This document shows, piece after piece, positions 26,550-35,055 of a DNA stretch of 64,000 bases; the stretch's first letter is position 1; the number at the start of each line of letters is the position of its first letter. Location: positions 124,001 to 188,000 of the forward strand of contig CAVTFR010000017.1 of assembly GCA_963734025.1 (NCBI GenBank), written 5' to 3'. The position numbers were made by a program, and so were the translations under genes. Under the pieces are notes generated by a model. It searched no databases and was not told the DNA's origin. It saw only the letters and a list, made by a program, of their open reading frames with translations. The stretch comes from JACVRW01 sp963734025 (GTDB taxonomy: Bacteria; Actinomycetota; Thermoleophilia; Solirubrobacterales; Thermoleophilaceae).

Positions 26550-28193
26550 ATGCTGCGCATCGCACAGGGGCGCGTCTACGACCCGGCCAACGGGATCGAC
26601 GGCGAGGTGCGCGACGTCTGCCTGGACGGCGGCAAGGTGGTCGAGGACCTGCCGGCGCACACCCCGCGCATCGACGCAAGCGGCATGGTCGTGATGCCGG
26701 GTGGGGTGGACATCCACTCCCACATCGCCGGTCCGGCCGTCAACGCCGCGCGCAAGCTCGCCCCGGAGGAGCACCGGGCCGACGTGGTCGATCGCAGCGC
26801 GCTCACGCGATCGGGCACCGGCGGCATGGTGCCCTCGACCTTCACGACGGGCTACCGCTACGCGCTGCTCGGCTACACGACCGTCGTCGACGCGGCCACG
26901 CCGCCGCTCGCTGCGCGCCACACGCTCGCCGAGCTGCGCGACACGCCGATCGTCGACGCCGCCTTCCTCGTGCTGATGGGCAACAACCTGCCGCTGTTCA
27001 AGCTCATCCGCGAGGGCGGCCCGGTGACCGAGGCGGTGGCCTGGCTGCTGGAGGCCACCGGCGGCTACGGCGCGAAGCTGGTCAACCCGGGCGGCGTCGA
27101 GATGTGGAAGCACGGCAACGGCAACGTCACCGCCCTGGACGACGAGGTGGAGGGGCTGGGCGTCACGCCGCGCCGCGTGCTGGAGGCGATCGCCGGCTCC
27201 GTGGACGAGCTGGGTCTCCCGCACCCGGTCCACGTCCACTGCAACAACCTCGGGGTGGCGGGGAACTGGCGCACCACGCTCGACACGCTCGACACCCTGC
27301 AGGGCCGGCGGGCTCACCTCGCTCACCTGCAGTTCCACGCCTACGGTGGGACCCCCGGCAAGCGGCCGCGCTCGCGCGCGCCGGAGCTGGCCGAGCACCT
27401 CCACGCGCACCCCGAGCACAGCGCGGACATCGGCCAGGTGATGTTCGGGCCGGCGACGACGATGACCGCCGACGCACCCATCTCCGCGGTGCTGCGCGAG
27501 ATCACCGGCGGCAAGTGGGTGAACGCCGACCTCGAGGCGGAGACCGGGTGCGGCATCGTGCCCTTCGAGTACCGCGAGCGCAACTACGTTCACGCGCTGC
27601 AGTGGGGCATCGGCCTCGAGCTGTTCCTGCTCAGCAGCGACCCCTGGCGGGTCGTGCTCTCGACCGACCACCCCAACGGCGGCTCGTTCCTGAGCTACCC
27701 GCGGCTGATCCGCCTGCTGATGGATCGCGAGTTCCGCAACGAGCAGATCGGGCGGGTCAACCAGAAGGCGATAGGGCGCACCGTGCTCCGCGACGACCTC
27801 GAGCGCGAGTACACGCTCGGCGAGATCGCGATCATCACCCGTGCCGGGCCCGCCAGGCTGCTCGGGCTCGCCGACAAGGGCCATCTCGGGGTCGGCGCCG
27901 ACGCCGACGTGACGGTCTACAGCGAGCACGAGGACATCGAGCAGATGTTCTCCACGCCGCGCTACGTCATCAAGGGCGGAAGTGTGATCGTGGAAGAGGG
28001 TGAGCTGCGCGAGACGCCGGCCGGGGATCTCCTCCGCGTCGCAGCGGACCACGACGAGGCGATCGAGGCCACCCTGCGACCGCTGTTCGACGAGCACTAC
28101 AGCGTGCAGCTCGCGAACTACCCCGTCCGCGAGCCCTGGCTGCTGGAGCCCGCTCGCCGGATCCCCGCCGGGCGCAACGGGAGCCGGCGATGA
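26550..28193 (+). CDS. fhcA: Formyltransferase/hydrolase complex subunit A (amidohydrolase, hydrolyses formylmethanofuran to formate)
   Basis: The catalytic hydrolase of Fhc, homologous to FwdA/FmdA. It is an amidohydrolase-fold protein of 547 residues with the metal-binding GGVDIHSHIAGPAVN (His56 and His58), LVNPGGVEMWKHGNGN, a metal-ligand block HVHCNNLGV, and STDHPNGG near residue 375. In bacteria it releases formate from formyl-methylofuran. It lies between fhcB and fhcD, with a 4-bp ATGA overlap into fhcD. Length and motifs are complete. Confidence 0.95.
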   Translation: MLRIAQGRVYDPANGIDGEVRDVCLDGGKVVEDLPAHTPRIDASGMVVMPGGVDIHSHIAGPAVNAARKLAPEEHRADVVDRSALTRSGTGGMVPSTFTTGYRYALLGYTTVVDAATPPLAARHTLAELRDTPIVDAAFLVLMGNNLPLFKLIREGGPVTEAVAWLLEATGGYGAKLVNPGGVEMWKHGNGNVTALDDEVEGLGVTPRRVLEAIAGSVDELGLPHPVHVHCNNLGVAGNWRTTLDTLDTLQGRRAHLAHLQFHAYGGTPGKRPRSRAPELAEHLHAHPEHSADIGQVMFGPATTMTADAPISAVLREITGGKWVNADLEAETGCGIVPFEYRERNYVHALQWGIGLELFLLSSDPWRVVLSTDHPNGGSFLSYPRLIRLLMDREFRNEQIGRVNQKAIGRTVLRDDLEREYTLGEIAIITRAGPARLLGLADKGHLGVGADADVTVYSEHEDIEQMFSTPRYVIKGGSVIVEEGELRETPAGDLLRVAADHDEAIEATLRPLFDEHYSVQLANYPVREPWLLEPARRIPAGRNGSRR

Positions 28194-29092
28194 GGCTGAA
28201 CGGCACCGAGGTCGTCGACACCTTCGCGGAGGCGTTCCCGATGTGGGGAGCGCGGATCGTCATCACGGCGGAGAGCCCCGCCTGGGCGCACGAGGCCGCC
28301 CGCTCGCTGACCGGCTTCGCCACGTCGGTGATCGGCTGCAAGTGTGAGGCGGGCATCGAGCGCGAGCTCGATCCCGCCGAGACGCCCGACGGACGGCCCG
28401 GCGCCAGCGCGCTGCTGTTCGCGAACGATCGCGAGGGACTGGCGAAACGCCTGGTCGAGCGCGTCGGCCAGTGCGTGCTCACCTGCCCCACGACCGCCTG
28501 CTTCAACGGGCTCGACGGTGAGGAGACGGTCGACGTCGGCGGGCAGCTGCGCTTCTTCGGCGACGGCTACCAGGCCAGCAAGGTGCTCGACGGGCGCCGC
28601 TACTGGCGGGTGCCGGTGATGGAGGGCGAGTTCCTCGTCGAGGAGCGTTTCGCGGTCGCCGAGGGAGTCGCCGGCGGAAACATCATCATCCTTGGTCGCG
28701 ACGCCGCCGAGGCGCTGCGCGCGGCGGAGGAGGCTGCGGCGGCGATGCGCACGGTCCGCGACGTGATCATGCCCTTCCCGGGCGGCATCGCTCGCAGCGG
28801 CAGCAAGGTCGGCTCTCGTTACAGCGCCCTGGTCGCCTCGACCAACGATGCGCTGTGCCCGACGCTGCGTGCGCAGGTCCCGCACACCGATGTGCCGCCG
28901 GACATCGGCTCGGTGTTCGAGATCGTCATCGACGGCCTGAGCTTCGATTCCGTGCGCGAGGCCATGGCGCGAGGCCTCGAGGCCGCCGCCGGAGCGGGGG
29001 CCCGCCAGGTCACGGCCGGCAACTACGGCGGCAACCTGGGACCGCACCACATCGAGCTGCGGGGCCTCGTGCCCGGCCTGCGGGACGACTAG
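28190..29092 (+). CDS. fhcD: Formylmethanofuran--tetrahydromethanopterin formyltransferase
   Basis: Transfers the formyl group between H4MPT and methanofuran or its bacterial analogue (Ftr/FhcD family). The 300-residue length equals the archaeal enzyme. Family blocks: an N-terminal GTEVVDTFAEAFPMWGARIVITA, the TSVIGCKCEAGIE region, CPTTACFNG, PFPGGIARSGSKVGS, and AGNYGGNLGPHHIEL. The start overlaps the fhcA stop (ATGA). fhcC follows after 5 bp. Confidence 0.95.
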   Translation: MRLNGTEVVDTFAEAFPMWGARIVITAESPAWAHEAARSLTGFATSVIGCKCEAGIERELDPAETPDGRPGASALLFANDREGLAKRLVERVGQCVLTCPTTACFNGLDGEETVDVGGQLRFFGDGYQASKVLDGRRYWRVPVMEGEFLVEERFAVAEGVAGGNIIILGRDAAEALRAAEEAAAAMRTVRDVIMPFPGGIARSGSKVGSRYSALVASTNDALCPTLRAQVPHTDVPPDIGSVFEIVIDGLSFDSVREAMARGLEAAAGAGARQVTAGNYGGNLGPHHIELRGLVPGLRDD

Positions 29093-29097
29093 GACTC

Positions 29098-29916
29098 ATG
29101 CCGCTGACGCTGACGCTGCGCGAGCCGCCGACGGTGCCGCTCGAGACCGAGGGCCTCACCCCGGATCGGCTCGCCGGTCGTCCCCGCGGCGAGGTCGAGG
29201 CGCTCACGGTCTGGCACGGCAACCGGCAGGCTCAGCTCGCAGACTTCTTCACGGTGTCGGGCGACGGCGACGACGAGCTGCGGGTAGAGGGAGACCTCGG
29301 GCGCGTCAAGTTCATCGGGGCGGGCATGACGGCCGGCCGGTTGACCGTCGCGGGCGATGCGGGGATGCACACCGGCGCGGAGATGCACGGCGGCGAGCTG
29401 GTCGTGGAAGGTGACGTGGGGGATTTCGCGGGCACGGGCATGCGCGGCGGCCGGCTGGTTGTGCGGGGCTCCGCCGGGCACCAGCTCGGCGGCGCGCTGC
29501 CGGGTGTGCGAGCCGGGATGCGCGGCGGTGAGATCCTCGTCCAGGGCAACGCCGGCGACCAGGTCGGCGCGGGCCTCCGGCGCGGGCTGATCGCCGTGGC
29601 GGGGAGCGTGGGAGAGGCCGCGGGGTTGCGCATGCTGGCGGGCACGATCGTCGCTCTCGGCAGGCTCGGCGCCGTGCCGGGGGCGGACATGCGGCGAGGC
29701 ACGATCGTCGCCATGTCGAACGTGACGCTGCTGCCCACCTTCGCCTTCGCGTGCTCGTACCGCCCGCCCTTCCTGCGCCTGTACCTGCGCCACCTGCGCG
29801 GGTTGGGCCTGCCGCTGGCCGACGAGCAGATCGAGGGTCGCTACGCGCGCTGGTCCGGCGACGGCCTCGAGCTGCGGCGGGGCGAGATCCTGGTTTTCGA
29901 GCCCGGACCCCGGTGA
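29098..29916 (+). CDS. fhcC: Formyltransferase/hydrolase complex subunit C
   Basis: FwdC/FhcC-type beta-helix scaffold of the Fhc complex, 272 residues. The C-terminal two thirds are a ladder of glycine-rich turns (repeated AGMTAG, AEMHGG, TGMRGG, AGMRGG, ADMRRG, each followed by a beta strand), related to the glutamate synthase alpha-subunit C-terminal domain. ATG at 29098, 5 bp after fhcD; the stop overlaps the GTG of the next gene (GTGA). It completes a fhcB-A-D-C order. Confidence 0.93.
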   Translation: MPLTLTLREPPTVPLETEGLTPDRLAGRPRGEVEALTVWHGNRQAQLADFFTVSGDGDDELRVEGDLGRVKFIGAGMTAGRLTVAGDAGMHTGAEMHGGELVVEGDVGDFAGTGMRGGRLVVRGSAGHQLGGALPGVRAGMRGGEILVQGNAGDQVGAGLRRGLIAVAGSVGEAAGLRMLAGTIVALGRLGAVPGADMRRGTIVAMSNVTLLPTFAFACSYRPPFLRLYLRHLRGLGLPLADEQIEGRYARWSGDGLELRRGEILVFEPGPR

Positions 29917-30800
29917 GCGGACGGCGGCTGCGCGTCGCGGTCCTGGGCTCGACGGGCGGCTGGCACGCTCGCCGGCTGGATCGGGCGCTGACGGCGCGCG
30001 GCCACGAGTGCGCCTTCGCGCCGGTCACGCGGCTGGTGGCCCGCGTCGATGGGGGCGTAGACGTGCGCTCGCGCGAGCTGGCGCTCGACGGCTGCGACGT
30101 CGTGCTCGTGCGCGGGATCCCGCGCGGCTCCCTCGAGCAGGTGATCTTCCGCGTCGACGTGCTGCACGCCCTGGCCGACGCCGGCGTGCGCGCCGTGAAC
30201 AGCGCGCACGCGATCGAGCGGACCGTCGACAAGTTCTTCGCATCGACGCTGCTCGCTCGCGCCGGTCTGCCCACTCCCCGCACGGTCGCCTGCGAGCGGC
30301 CCGACGAGGCGTTGGAGGCGTTTGCCGAGCTCGGTGGCGACGTGATCGTCAAGCCGCTGTTCGGCTCGATGGGAGTCGGCATGGTGCGCGTGGAGGATTC
30401 AGACGTCGCGGAGCGGGTGTTCCGCGCGCTGGAGCTCGAGCGGGCCGTCTACTACCTGCAGGAGACGCTGCCACACGGCGGCCGCGACGTGCGAGCGCTG
30501 GTCGTCGGCGAGCAGGTGGTGGCGTCGATCGAGCGGAGCGGCGATGGCTGGCGCACGAACCTCGCGCGCGGCGGGCGCGCGCGTCCCGTACGGCTCGACG
30601 CGGGGCAGGAGCGCCTGTGCGTGCCGGCGGCGGCGGCCCTGGGCGCCGACTACGCCGGCGTCGACCTGCTTCGCGCGCCCGACGGGCGCGACTACGTGCT
30701 CGAGGTCAACGGCATCCCCGGCTGGCAGGGCGTCGAGCGGGCGACGGGGGTCGACGTGGCGGCGGCGCTGGCAGAGCACTTGGAGACCGTGGCGGGCTGA
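29913..30800 (+). CDS. RimK-type ATP-grasp glutamate ligase (MptN-like, Orf5 of H4MPT clusters)
   Basis: An ATP-grasp protein of 295 residues with VKPLFGSMGVGM (ATP-binding lid) and LEVNGIPGWQG (metal-binding Glu and Asn). Homologues adjoin fhc genes in methylotrophs. The archaeal counterpart MptN adds alpha-glutamate to tetrahydrosarcinapterin; bacterial dephospho-H4MPT lacks that tail, so glutamylation of methylofuran is an alternative role. The GTG at 29913 overlaps the fhcC stop. The last 95 bp overlap the convergent HisA-like gene. Family secure, substrate inferred. Confidence 0.82.
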   Translation: MSGRRLRVAVLGSTGGWHARRLDRALTARGHECAFAPVTRLVARVDGGVDVRSRELALDGCDVVLVRGIPRGSLEQVIFRVDVLHALADAGVRAVNSAHAIERTVDKFFASTLLARAGLPTPRTVACERPDEALEAFAELGGDVIVKPLFGSMGVGMVRVEDSDVAERVFRALELERAVYYLQETLPHGGRDVRALVVGEQVVASIERSGDGWRTNLARGGRARPVRLDAGQERLCVPAAAALGADYAGVDLLRAPDGRDYVLEVNGIPGWQGVERATGVDVAAALAEHLETVAG

Positions 30801-31536
30801 GCGCGCACAAGTCATCGCGTCCGATCGCGCCGCCGTGCAGGGCGGTGGCGACGAGCGCGCCGGCCGCCCCGGCTTCGGCGAGGGCGCGCAGGTCGGCGAG
30901 ATCCCGCACGCCGCCGCCGGCCAGCAGCTCGAGCTCGGGAAAGCGGGCCTTGAGCTCGCGGACCAGCGCGATGTCGGGACCCGCGCCCGACCCGACGCGC
31001 GCGAGGTCGAGCACGATCACCTCCCGCAGGCCGGATTGCCCCAGCCGTGCAAGCGCCTCGGTCGCTCCGAGCCGGGCCAGGCCGGCGTCGGGCGAGACGA
31101 CGCGGCTCGCCCGGAGGTCGAGACTGAGCACGAGCGGGACGTCCGGCAGCTCGGCCCGCAAGCGCTCGAGCGTGGCCTGGTCCGCGAGCGTCTCGGTGCC
31201 GATCACGACGCGCGCCACGCCCAGCCCGAGCAGGTGGCGGACCGCGGCGACCTCGGTGACGCCGGCGTCGAGCGTCACCCGCGCCTCGCGCGCCAGCGCG
31301 GCGACGATCTCGCGATGGGGCGTTCCACCCGCGATCGCGTCGAGGTCGGCGACGTAGAGCTCGCCGAGACCGAGCGCTTCGCGGACGGCGCGAGCGACCC
31401 GCACGGGGTCGGAGCCGTCCACGAGCCTGCTGCGCAGGGGGCGGTAGCGTTCGCGCTCCCCGCGCACGGCGTGCACGGCGGCTCCGCTCTTGAGATCGAT
31501 GACTGGGATGACTCGTATTAGTGGTCGCCTCCGCAA
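30706..31536 (-). CDS. HisA/HisF-related TIM-barrel protein of H4MPT clusters
   Basis: A (beta/alpha)8 barrel akin to HisA: VIPVIDLKSGAAVHAVRGER at the start, then LYVADLDAI, VTLDAGVTE, a phosphate-binding region VVIGTETLA, and LLAGGGVRDLADL near the end. Proteins of this type accompany H4MPT genes in methylotrophs and methanogens and are not the histidine enzyme; the reaction is unknown. There is no ATG or GTG near the family start. The best candidate is the TTG at 31536, which adds seven residues before VIPVID; an ATA five codons later would be the alternative. The C-terminal tail overlaps the MptN-like gene by 95 bp and looks like unconstrained extension. Confidence 0.75.
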   Translation of the reverse strand: MRRRPLIRVIPVIDLKSGAAVHAVRGERERYRPLRSRLVDGSDPVRVARAVREALGLGELYVADLDAIAGGTPHREIVAALAREARVTLDAGVTEVAAVRHLLGLGVARVVIGTETLADQATLERLRAELPDVPLVLSLDLRASRVVSPDAGLARLGATEALARLGQSGLREVIVLDLARVGSGAGPDIALVRELKARFPELELLAGGGVRDLADLRALAEAGAAGALVATALHGGAIGRDDLCALSPPRSPSALPAPPPRRPPSPARRPASRGCR

Positions 31537-31590
31537 ATACGCTCGCGTTCGGCGGCTGCGAACCTTCGCCTGGCCGCACCCGCGATGCTC

Positions 31591-31609
31591 GCAAGTGCGC
31601 TGCACTTGC
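31591..31609. promoter_or_regulatory. Palindrome (GCAAGTGC-N3-GCACTTGC) in a divergent promoter region
   Basis: A perfect inverted repeat with 8-bp arms and a 3-bp centre lies in the 162-bp gap between the HisA-like gene (leftward) and the TIGR03123-type gene (rightward). Its position suggests an operator controlling cofactor biosynthesis. No regulator of obvious match is encoded nearby. Confidence 0.45.
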
Positions 31610-31698
31610 TGCGCTCGCGTGCACGCCCATGCTCGGTTCTCGCTCGCCGAGCCGCGACCGTATTTCCGTCGGAGACCACGGGCCGAAGAGGGTCGCGG

Positions 31699-32715
31699 AT
31701 GGGCGGCGTAATCGGCCTCGACGTGGGCGGGGCCAATACGAAGGCGGTGTGGCGGGACGGAGGCGAACGGCGCGCCGTGTCGCGCCCGTTCGAGGTATGG
31801 CGCGACCGCGAAGCGCTCGCGGCCGTGCTTCGCGAAGTGGTCGCGATCGTGGCGCCGGAGCCGGTGGAGGCGGTGGCGCTGACCACGACCGCGGAGCTTT
31901 CGGACGCGTTCCGCACCAAGCGGGAGGGCGTGGGATTCGTGCTCGACGCCGCGGAGGAGGCGCTGGGCGGCGCGCGGCTGCTCGCCTTCACGACCGCCGG
32001 CGAGGTCGTCCCGTTCGCGGAGGCGCGGGCGCGCGCGCCCGAGGTCGCGGCCGCCAACTGGCTCGCGACCGCGCTCGCGGTCGCTGCGCTGTATCCGGAT
32101 GCCCTCGTGATCGACGTGGGCAGTACCACCACCGACGTCATCCCGATCGCCGGAGGCCGGCCGGTCGCCACCGGCCATACCGACCTCGACCGGCTGCTGT
32201 CGGGGGAGCTCGTCTACACGGGCGCGCTGCGCACCAACCTCGCGGCGATCGCCCCGCGGGTACCGGTGCGCAACGGCTGGTGCGGCGTCGCCTCCGAGCT
32301 GTTCGCGATCAGCGCCGACGTGCAGGTGATCCTCGGCCACCTCGAGCCTGCCGGGTACACCTGCGCCACACCCGACGGGCGCCCCGCGACGGTCGAGTTC
32401 GCGCGCGAGCGCGTGGCGCGGCTCGTTTGCGCCGACGCCGAGCAGCTGGCCGCGGAGGAGATCGATGCGATAGCCGCGTTCCTGCACGAGGAGCAGGTGC
32501 GGCAGATCGAGGCTGGGGTCCGGCGGGTGAGCGGGCGCATTGAGCGCGAGCCCGCGGTGGTCCCGCTCGGCACGGGGGCGCACCTGGCGCGGGAGGCCGC
32601 CGACCGCCTGGGCCGCGCGATCGTCGAGCTGCCCTGGAGTGCGGCCGAGCGTGACGCGGCGCCCGCGGCGGCACTCGCCGCGCTCCTTGCCGCCCGGGCG
32701 CGCGCCCAGTGCTGA
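31699..32715 (+). CDS. H4MPT-linked C1 transfer pathway protein (hydantoinase/oxoprolinase-like ASKHA family)
   Basis: A 338-residue protein of the uncharacterised family tied to H4MPT-dependent organisms (TIGR03123 type). It has an ASKHA nucleotide-binding fold: IGLDVGGANTKAVW, IDVGSTTTDVIPI, and PLGTGAHLA. It probably takes part in making H4MPT or methylofuran; the reaction is unknown. I chose the ATG at 31699 (GAGG upstream), because residues before it in the open frame are arginine-rich and do not fit the family. It overlaps the next gene by 7 bp. Confidence 0.85.
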   Translation: MGGVIGLDVGGANTKAVWRDGGERRAVSRPFEVWRDREALAAVLREVVAIVAPEPVEAVALTTTAELSDAFRTKREGVGFVLDAAEEALGGARLLAFTTAGEVVPFAEARARAPEVAAANWLATALAVAALYPDALVIDVGSTTTDVIPIAGGRPVATGHTDLDRLLSGELVYTGALRTNLAAIAPRVPVRNGWCGVASELFAISADVQVILGHLEPAGYTCATPDGRPATVEFARERVARLVCADAEQLAAEEIDAIAAFLHEEQVRQIEAGVRRVSGRIEREPAVVPLGTGAHLAREAADRLGRAIVELPWSAAERDAAPAAALAALLAARARAQC

Positions 32716-33395
32716 CCGTCGTCAAGGTCGGCGGCGGGCTTGCGCGCGAGGCGGGCGACAGCGCGCTTCGGACGCTGTGCCGCGCGATCGGCGACGCCGG
32801 CGCCCGCCACCCGCTCCTGATCGTGCCGGGCGGCGCCGCGTTCGCGGACGCCGTGCGTGAGCACGACAGCCGCTTCGACCTCGACGCGGCGACGTCCCAC
32901 CGCATGGCGATCCTCGCGATGGACCAGTTCGGCTGGCTCCTATCCGACCTGATCCCGGGCGCGGTTCGGTGCCTGGACCTCGCGTCCGCCCGCGCCGCCG
33001 CGGCGCGCGGGGAGACGCCTGTCCTCCTGCCGGCGGCACTGCTCGCGGGGGACCCGCTGCCCGCCTCGTGGGCGGTGACGTCCGACTCGATCGCCGCCTG
33101 GGTGGCCGGCGCCGCGGCCCCGGCACGCCTCGTGCTCGTCAAGCCGGTCGAGGGCCTCTACCGCGACTGGCCGCCGGGCGGCGACCCGCTCGCTCGCGTC
33201 AGCGTGGACGAGCTGGCCGAGCTGCGCGCGGCCGGACGAGCCACGGGGGTCGACGAGCACCTGCCGGAGGCGCTGCGCGCGGCCGCTGTCGAGGCCTGGG
33301 TGATCGATGGCCGCGAGCCGGCCCGGCTCGTGACGCTGCTCCGGCACGGCGGCACGGACGGCACGCGCGTGACGCCGCGAGCCGTGACGCCTTAG
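32709..33395 (+). CDS. mfnE: Amino-acid-kinase-family protein, MfnE-like (aminomethylfuran phosphate kinase)
   Basis: An amino acid kinase fold protein of 228 residues: VVKVGGGLA at the N-terminus, LIVPGGAAFAD, a TSDSIAAWVAG binding segment, and LVKPVEGLY. In methanogens MfnE phosphorylates the aminomethyl-furan phosphate intermediate of methanofuran to the diphosphate. The neighbouring mfnB and fhc genes support the same role here for methylofuran. The GTG start overlaps the stop of the upstream gene. The kinase family is clear; the exact substrate follows from context. Confidence 0.8.
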   Translation: MLTVVKVGGGLAREAGDSALRTLCRAIGDAGARHPLLIVPGGAAFADAVREHDSRFDLDAATSHRMAILAMDQFGWLLSDLIPGAVRCLDLASARAAAARGETPVLLPAALLAGDPLPASWAVTSDSIAAWVAGAAAPARLVLVKPVEGLYRDWPPGGDPLARVSVDELAELRAAGRATGVDEHLPEALRAAAVEAWVIDGREPARLVTLLRHGGTDGTRVTPRAVTP

Positions 33396-33546
33396 CGGCC
33401 GGCCCGCCGCTGGATCGCTCGCGTCGCCGAGGCGAAGCCGCCGTCGGCATCATCCACCGGATGTCCGTCGCCGTGACGCGCTCGGCGCGTCCTGCTCGCG
33501 CTCGCGACAAGCGCGGCGTGGGAGCGCGCGGTGCGGGCCGTCCCCG

Positions 33547-34344
33547 GTGGGGAGCGCGCCGCCTACCGGCTGGCCCGAGGGCTACGTCGCCGGGACGCGG
33601 CCGCAGGATGCGGTTGCCTGCGCGCATCGCCTCGCCGCGGCCGGACTCGCGAGCTCGATCGACTTCTTCGGCGAGAACGTCTCCGATCCGATCGAGGCGG
33701 ATCGTGTCGCCGACCAGTACGTCGCCCTCGCCCAGGAGCTTGAGCGAGCCCCCGGCCACACGTTCCTGTCGATCGATCTCTCGCACATCGGCCTCGACCA
33801 GCCCGGGGAGGCCGTGCGGCAACGTCTCGAGCGGATCGTCTCTGCGCTGCCGGCGGGCCGACGCATCCAAGTCGGCGCAGAGCAGGAGCGCCGCGCCGAC
33901 CGCATCCTGGCGGCGGTCTCCGCTGTGGCCCGCCAGGGGGGCGCGGTGTCGGCAACGATTCAGGCGAACCTCAAGCGCAGCCGGGCGGATGCCCAGGCGC
34001 TTGTAGAGGGCGGCGTGCCGATCCGAGTGGTCAAGGGCGCCTACGTGGAGGACTCGCAGGTCGCGCGGCCCTGGGGTGAGCCGACCGACCTGGCGTTCAT
34101 CGAGCTCGCTCACGAGCTGCACGCAAACGGCGCAGAGGTCGCCATCGCCACCCACGACGCCGTCCTGCGGGAGACGCTCGTGCGTGCCCTGCCGGGTATA
34201 GGCGTCGAGATGCTGCTCGGCGTGCGCAGCGCGGACGCGCGTGTCGTCGCCGGCCGCGGACTACCCGTCAGGATCTACGTGCCCTACGGGGACGGGTGGT
34301 TCCGCTACGCGATGCGCCGCTGGGCCGAGTCCGTCGGCCGATAG
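33547..34344 (+). CDS. Proline dehydrogenase family protein, N-terminus displaced by a frameshift
   Basis: A PRODH-type TIM barrel, FAD-dependent in the known family. Signatures are SSIDFFGENV, VRVVKGAYVEDSQVA (in this copy IRVVKGAY), EVAIATHD, and RIYVPYGDGWFRYAMRRWAES. The uninterrupted frame allows a GTG at 33547. However, the expected N-terminal helices (VLLALATSAAWERAV, then PGGERAAYRLARG) are encoded just upstream in another frame (33477-33580), joined if one G of the run at 33579-33581 is extra. The true start therefore lies near 33461-33480. The role is proline oxidation by homology, but why it sits inside a cofactor island is unclear. Confidence 0.75.
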   Translation: MGSAPPTGWPEGYVAGTRPQDAVACAHRLAAAGLASSIDFFGENVSDPIEADRVADQYVALAQELERAPGHTFLSIDLSHIGLDQPGEAVRQRLERIVSALPAGRRIQVGAEQERRADRILAAVSAVARQGGAVSATIQANLKRSRADAQALVEGGVPIRVVKGAYVEDSQVARPWGEPTDLAFIELAHELHANGAEVAIATHDAVLRETLVRALPGIGVEMLLGVRSADARVVAGRGLPVRIYVPYGDGWFRYAMRRWAESVGR

Positions 34345-34356
34345 AGCCCCAGTCGC

Positions 34357-35055
34357 TCAGCACTCCGCTCGCAGCCGCCCGATTCGCGCGGCGTCGAGCG
34401 CCGCCGTGCGCCGGCCGTCGCGGCACGCCGCCGAGCGGACGCCGGCGATGTCCGCGCCGGTCGACCGCACCACGCTTAGGTCTTCGGCGCGCAGGGCTCC
34501 GGCAAGCGCCATCTCGAGACCCGCGGCATGTGCCTCCTCCACCAGCGCCGCGAGCGCCTCCGGGGTCAGCCATTCGAACAGCCCGCGGCCGTCCTTGACC
34601 GCGGTGTCGAGCAGGCAGCCCCCGACGCCCGCGCGGCGGGCGGCCTCGACGATTTCGCCGGGCGGAAGAGGCCGGCCGGGTACGCGCTCGGCGTCGGCGT
34701 ACGCGGCGGCGATCACGGCCGCCCCGCCGTCGACGGCGTCGCGGACCGCGCGCAGGAGCGCCACGGCCTCATCCGTGGCGGACGTGCCCCATAGCCCCAC
34801 CTTCACATACGCAGCGCCGGAGCGAGCGGCGCCCAGCGCGGCCAGCGCGGCAGTGCCGGGCAGGTTGGGCAGGTCGCCGATGGCGGCGCTCACCGGGCGC
34901 TCCGGCGGCACGACCTCGCGGACTCGCCCGATCACTCCTGGGCCGGGGGCGCCCAGCGAGCCCTCGGCGGGGTTCTTGACGTCGACGATGTCCACGCCCG
35001 CGTCCACCGCGACGCGCGCCTCATCGGCGTCGGTGACGCTCACCAACAGCTTCAT
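34357..35055 (-). CDS. mfnB: (5-formylfuran-3-yl)methyl phosphate synthase
   Basis: Makes the furan ring precursor of methanofuran/methylofuran from two glyceraldehyde 3-phosphate molecules. The 232-residue length is typical. Family motifs: an N-terminal LLVSVTDADEARVAVDAGVDIVDVKNPAEGSLG region with the catalytic Lys of the DVKNP motif, SAAIGDLP, VKVGLWG, CLLDTAVKDG, and a C-terminal GVRSAAC. It overlaps mptG by ATGA and is the last gene of the leftward CitG-like / ATP-grasp / mch / DUF447 / mptG / mfnB operon. It is strong evidence that the cell makes its own methylofuran. Confidence 0.93.
   Translation of the reverse strand: MKLLVSVTDADEARVAVDAGVDIVDVKNPAEGSLGAPGPGVIGRVREVVPPERPVSAAIGDLPNLPGTAALAALGAARSGAAYVKVGLWGTSATDEAVALLRAVRDAVDGGAAVIAAAYADAERVPGRPLPPGEIVEAARRAGVGGCLLDTAVKDGRGLFEWLTPEALAALVEEAHAAGLEMALAGALRAEDLSVVRSTGADIAGVRSAACRDGRRTAALDAARIGRLRAEC

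Noticed and set aside
26540..28003. Continuation of the first fhcB frame as an 897-residue protein
   Set aside because: After the frameshift it becomes an Arg/Gly-rich shadow across fhcA.
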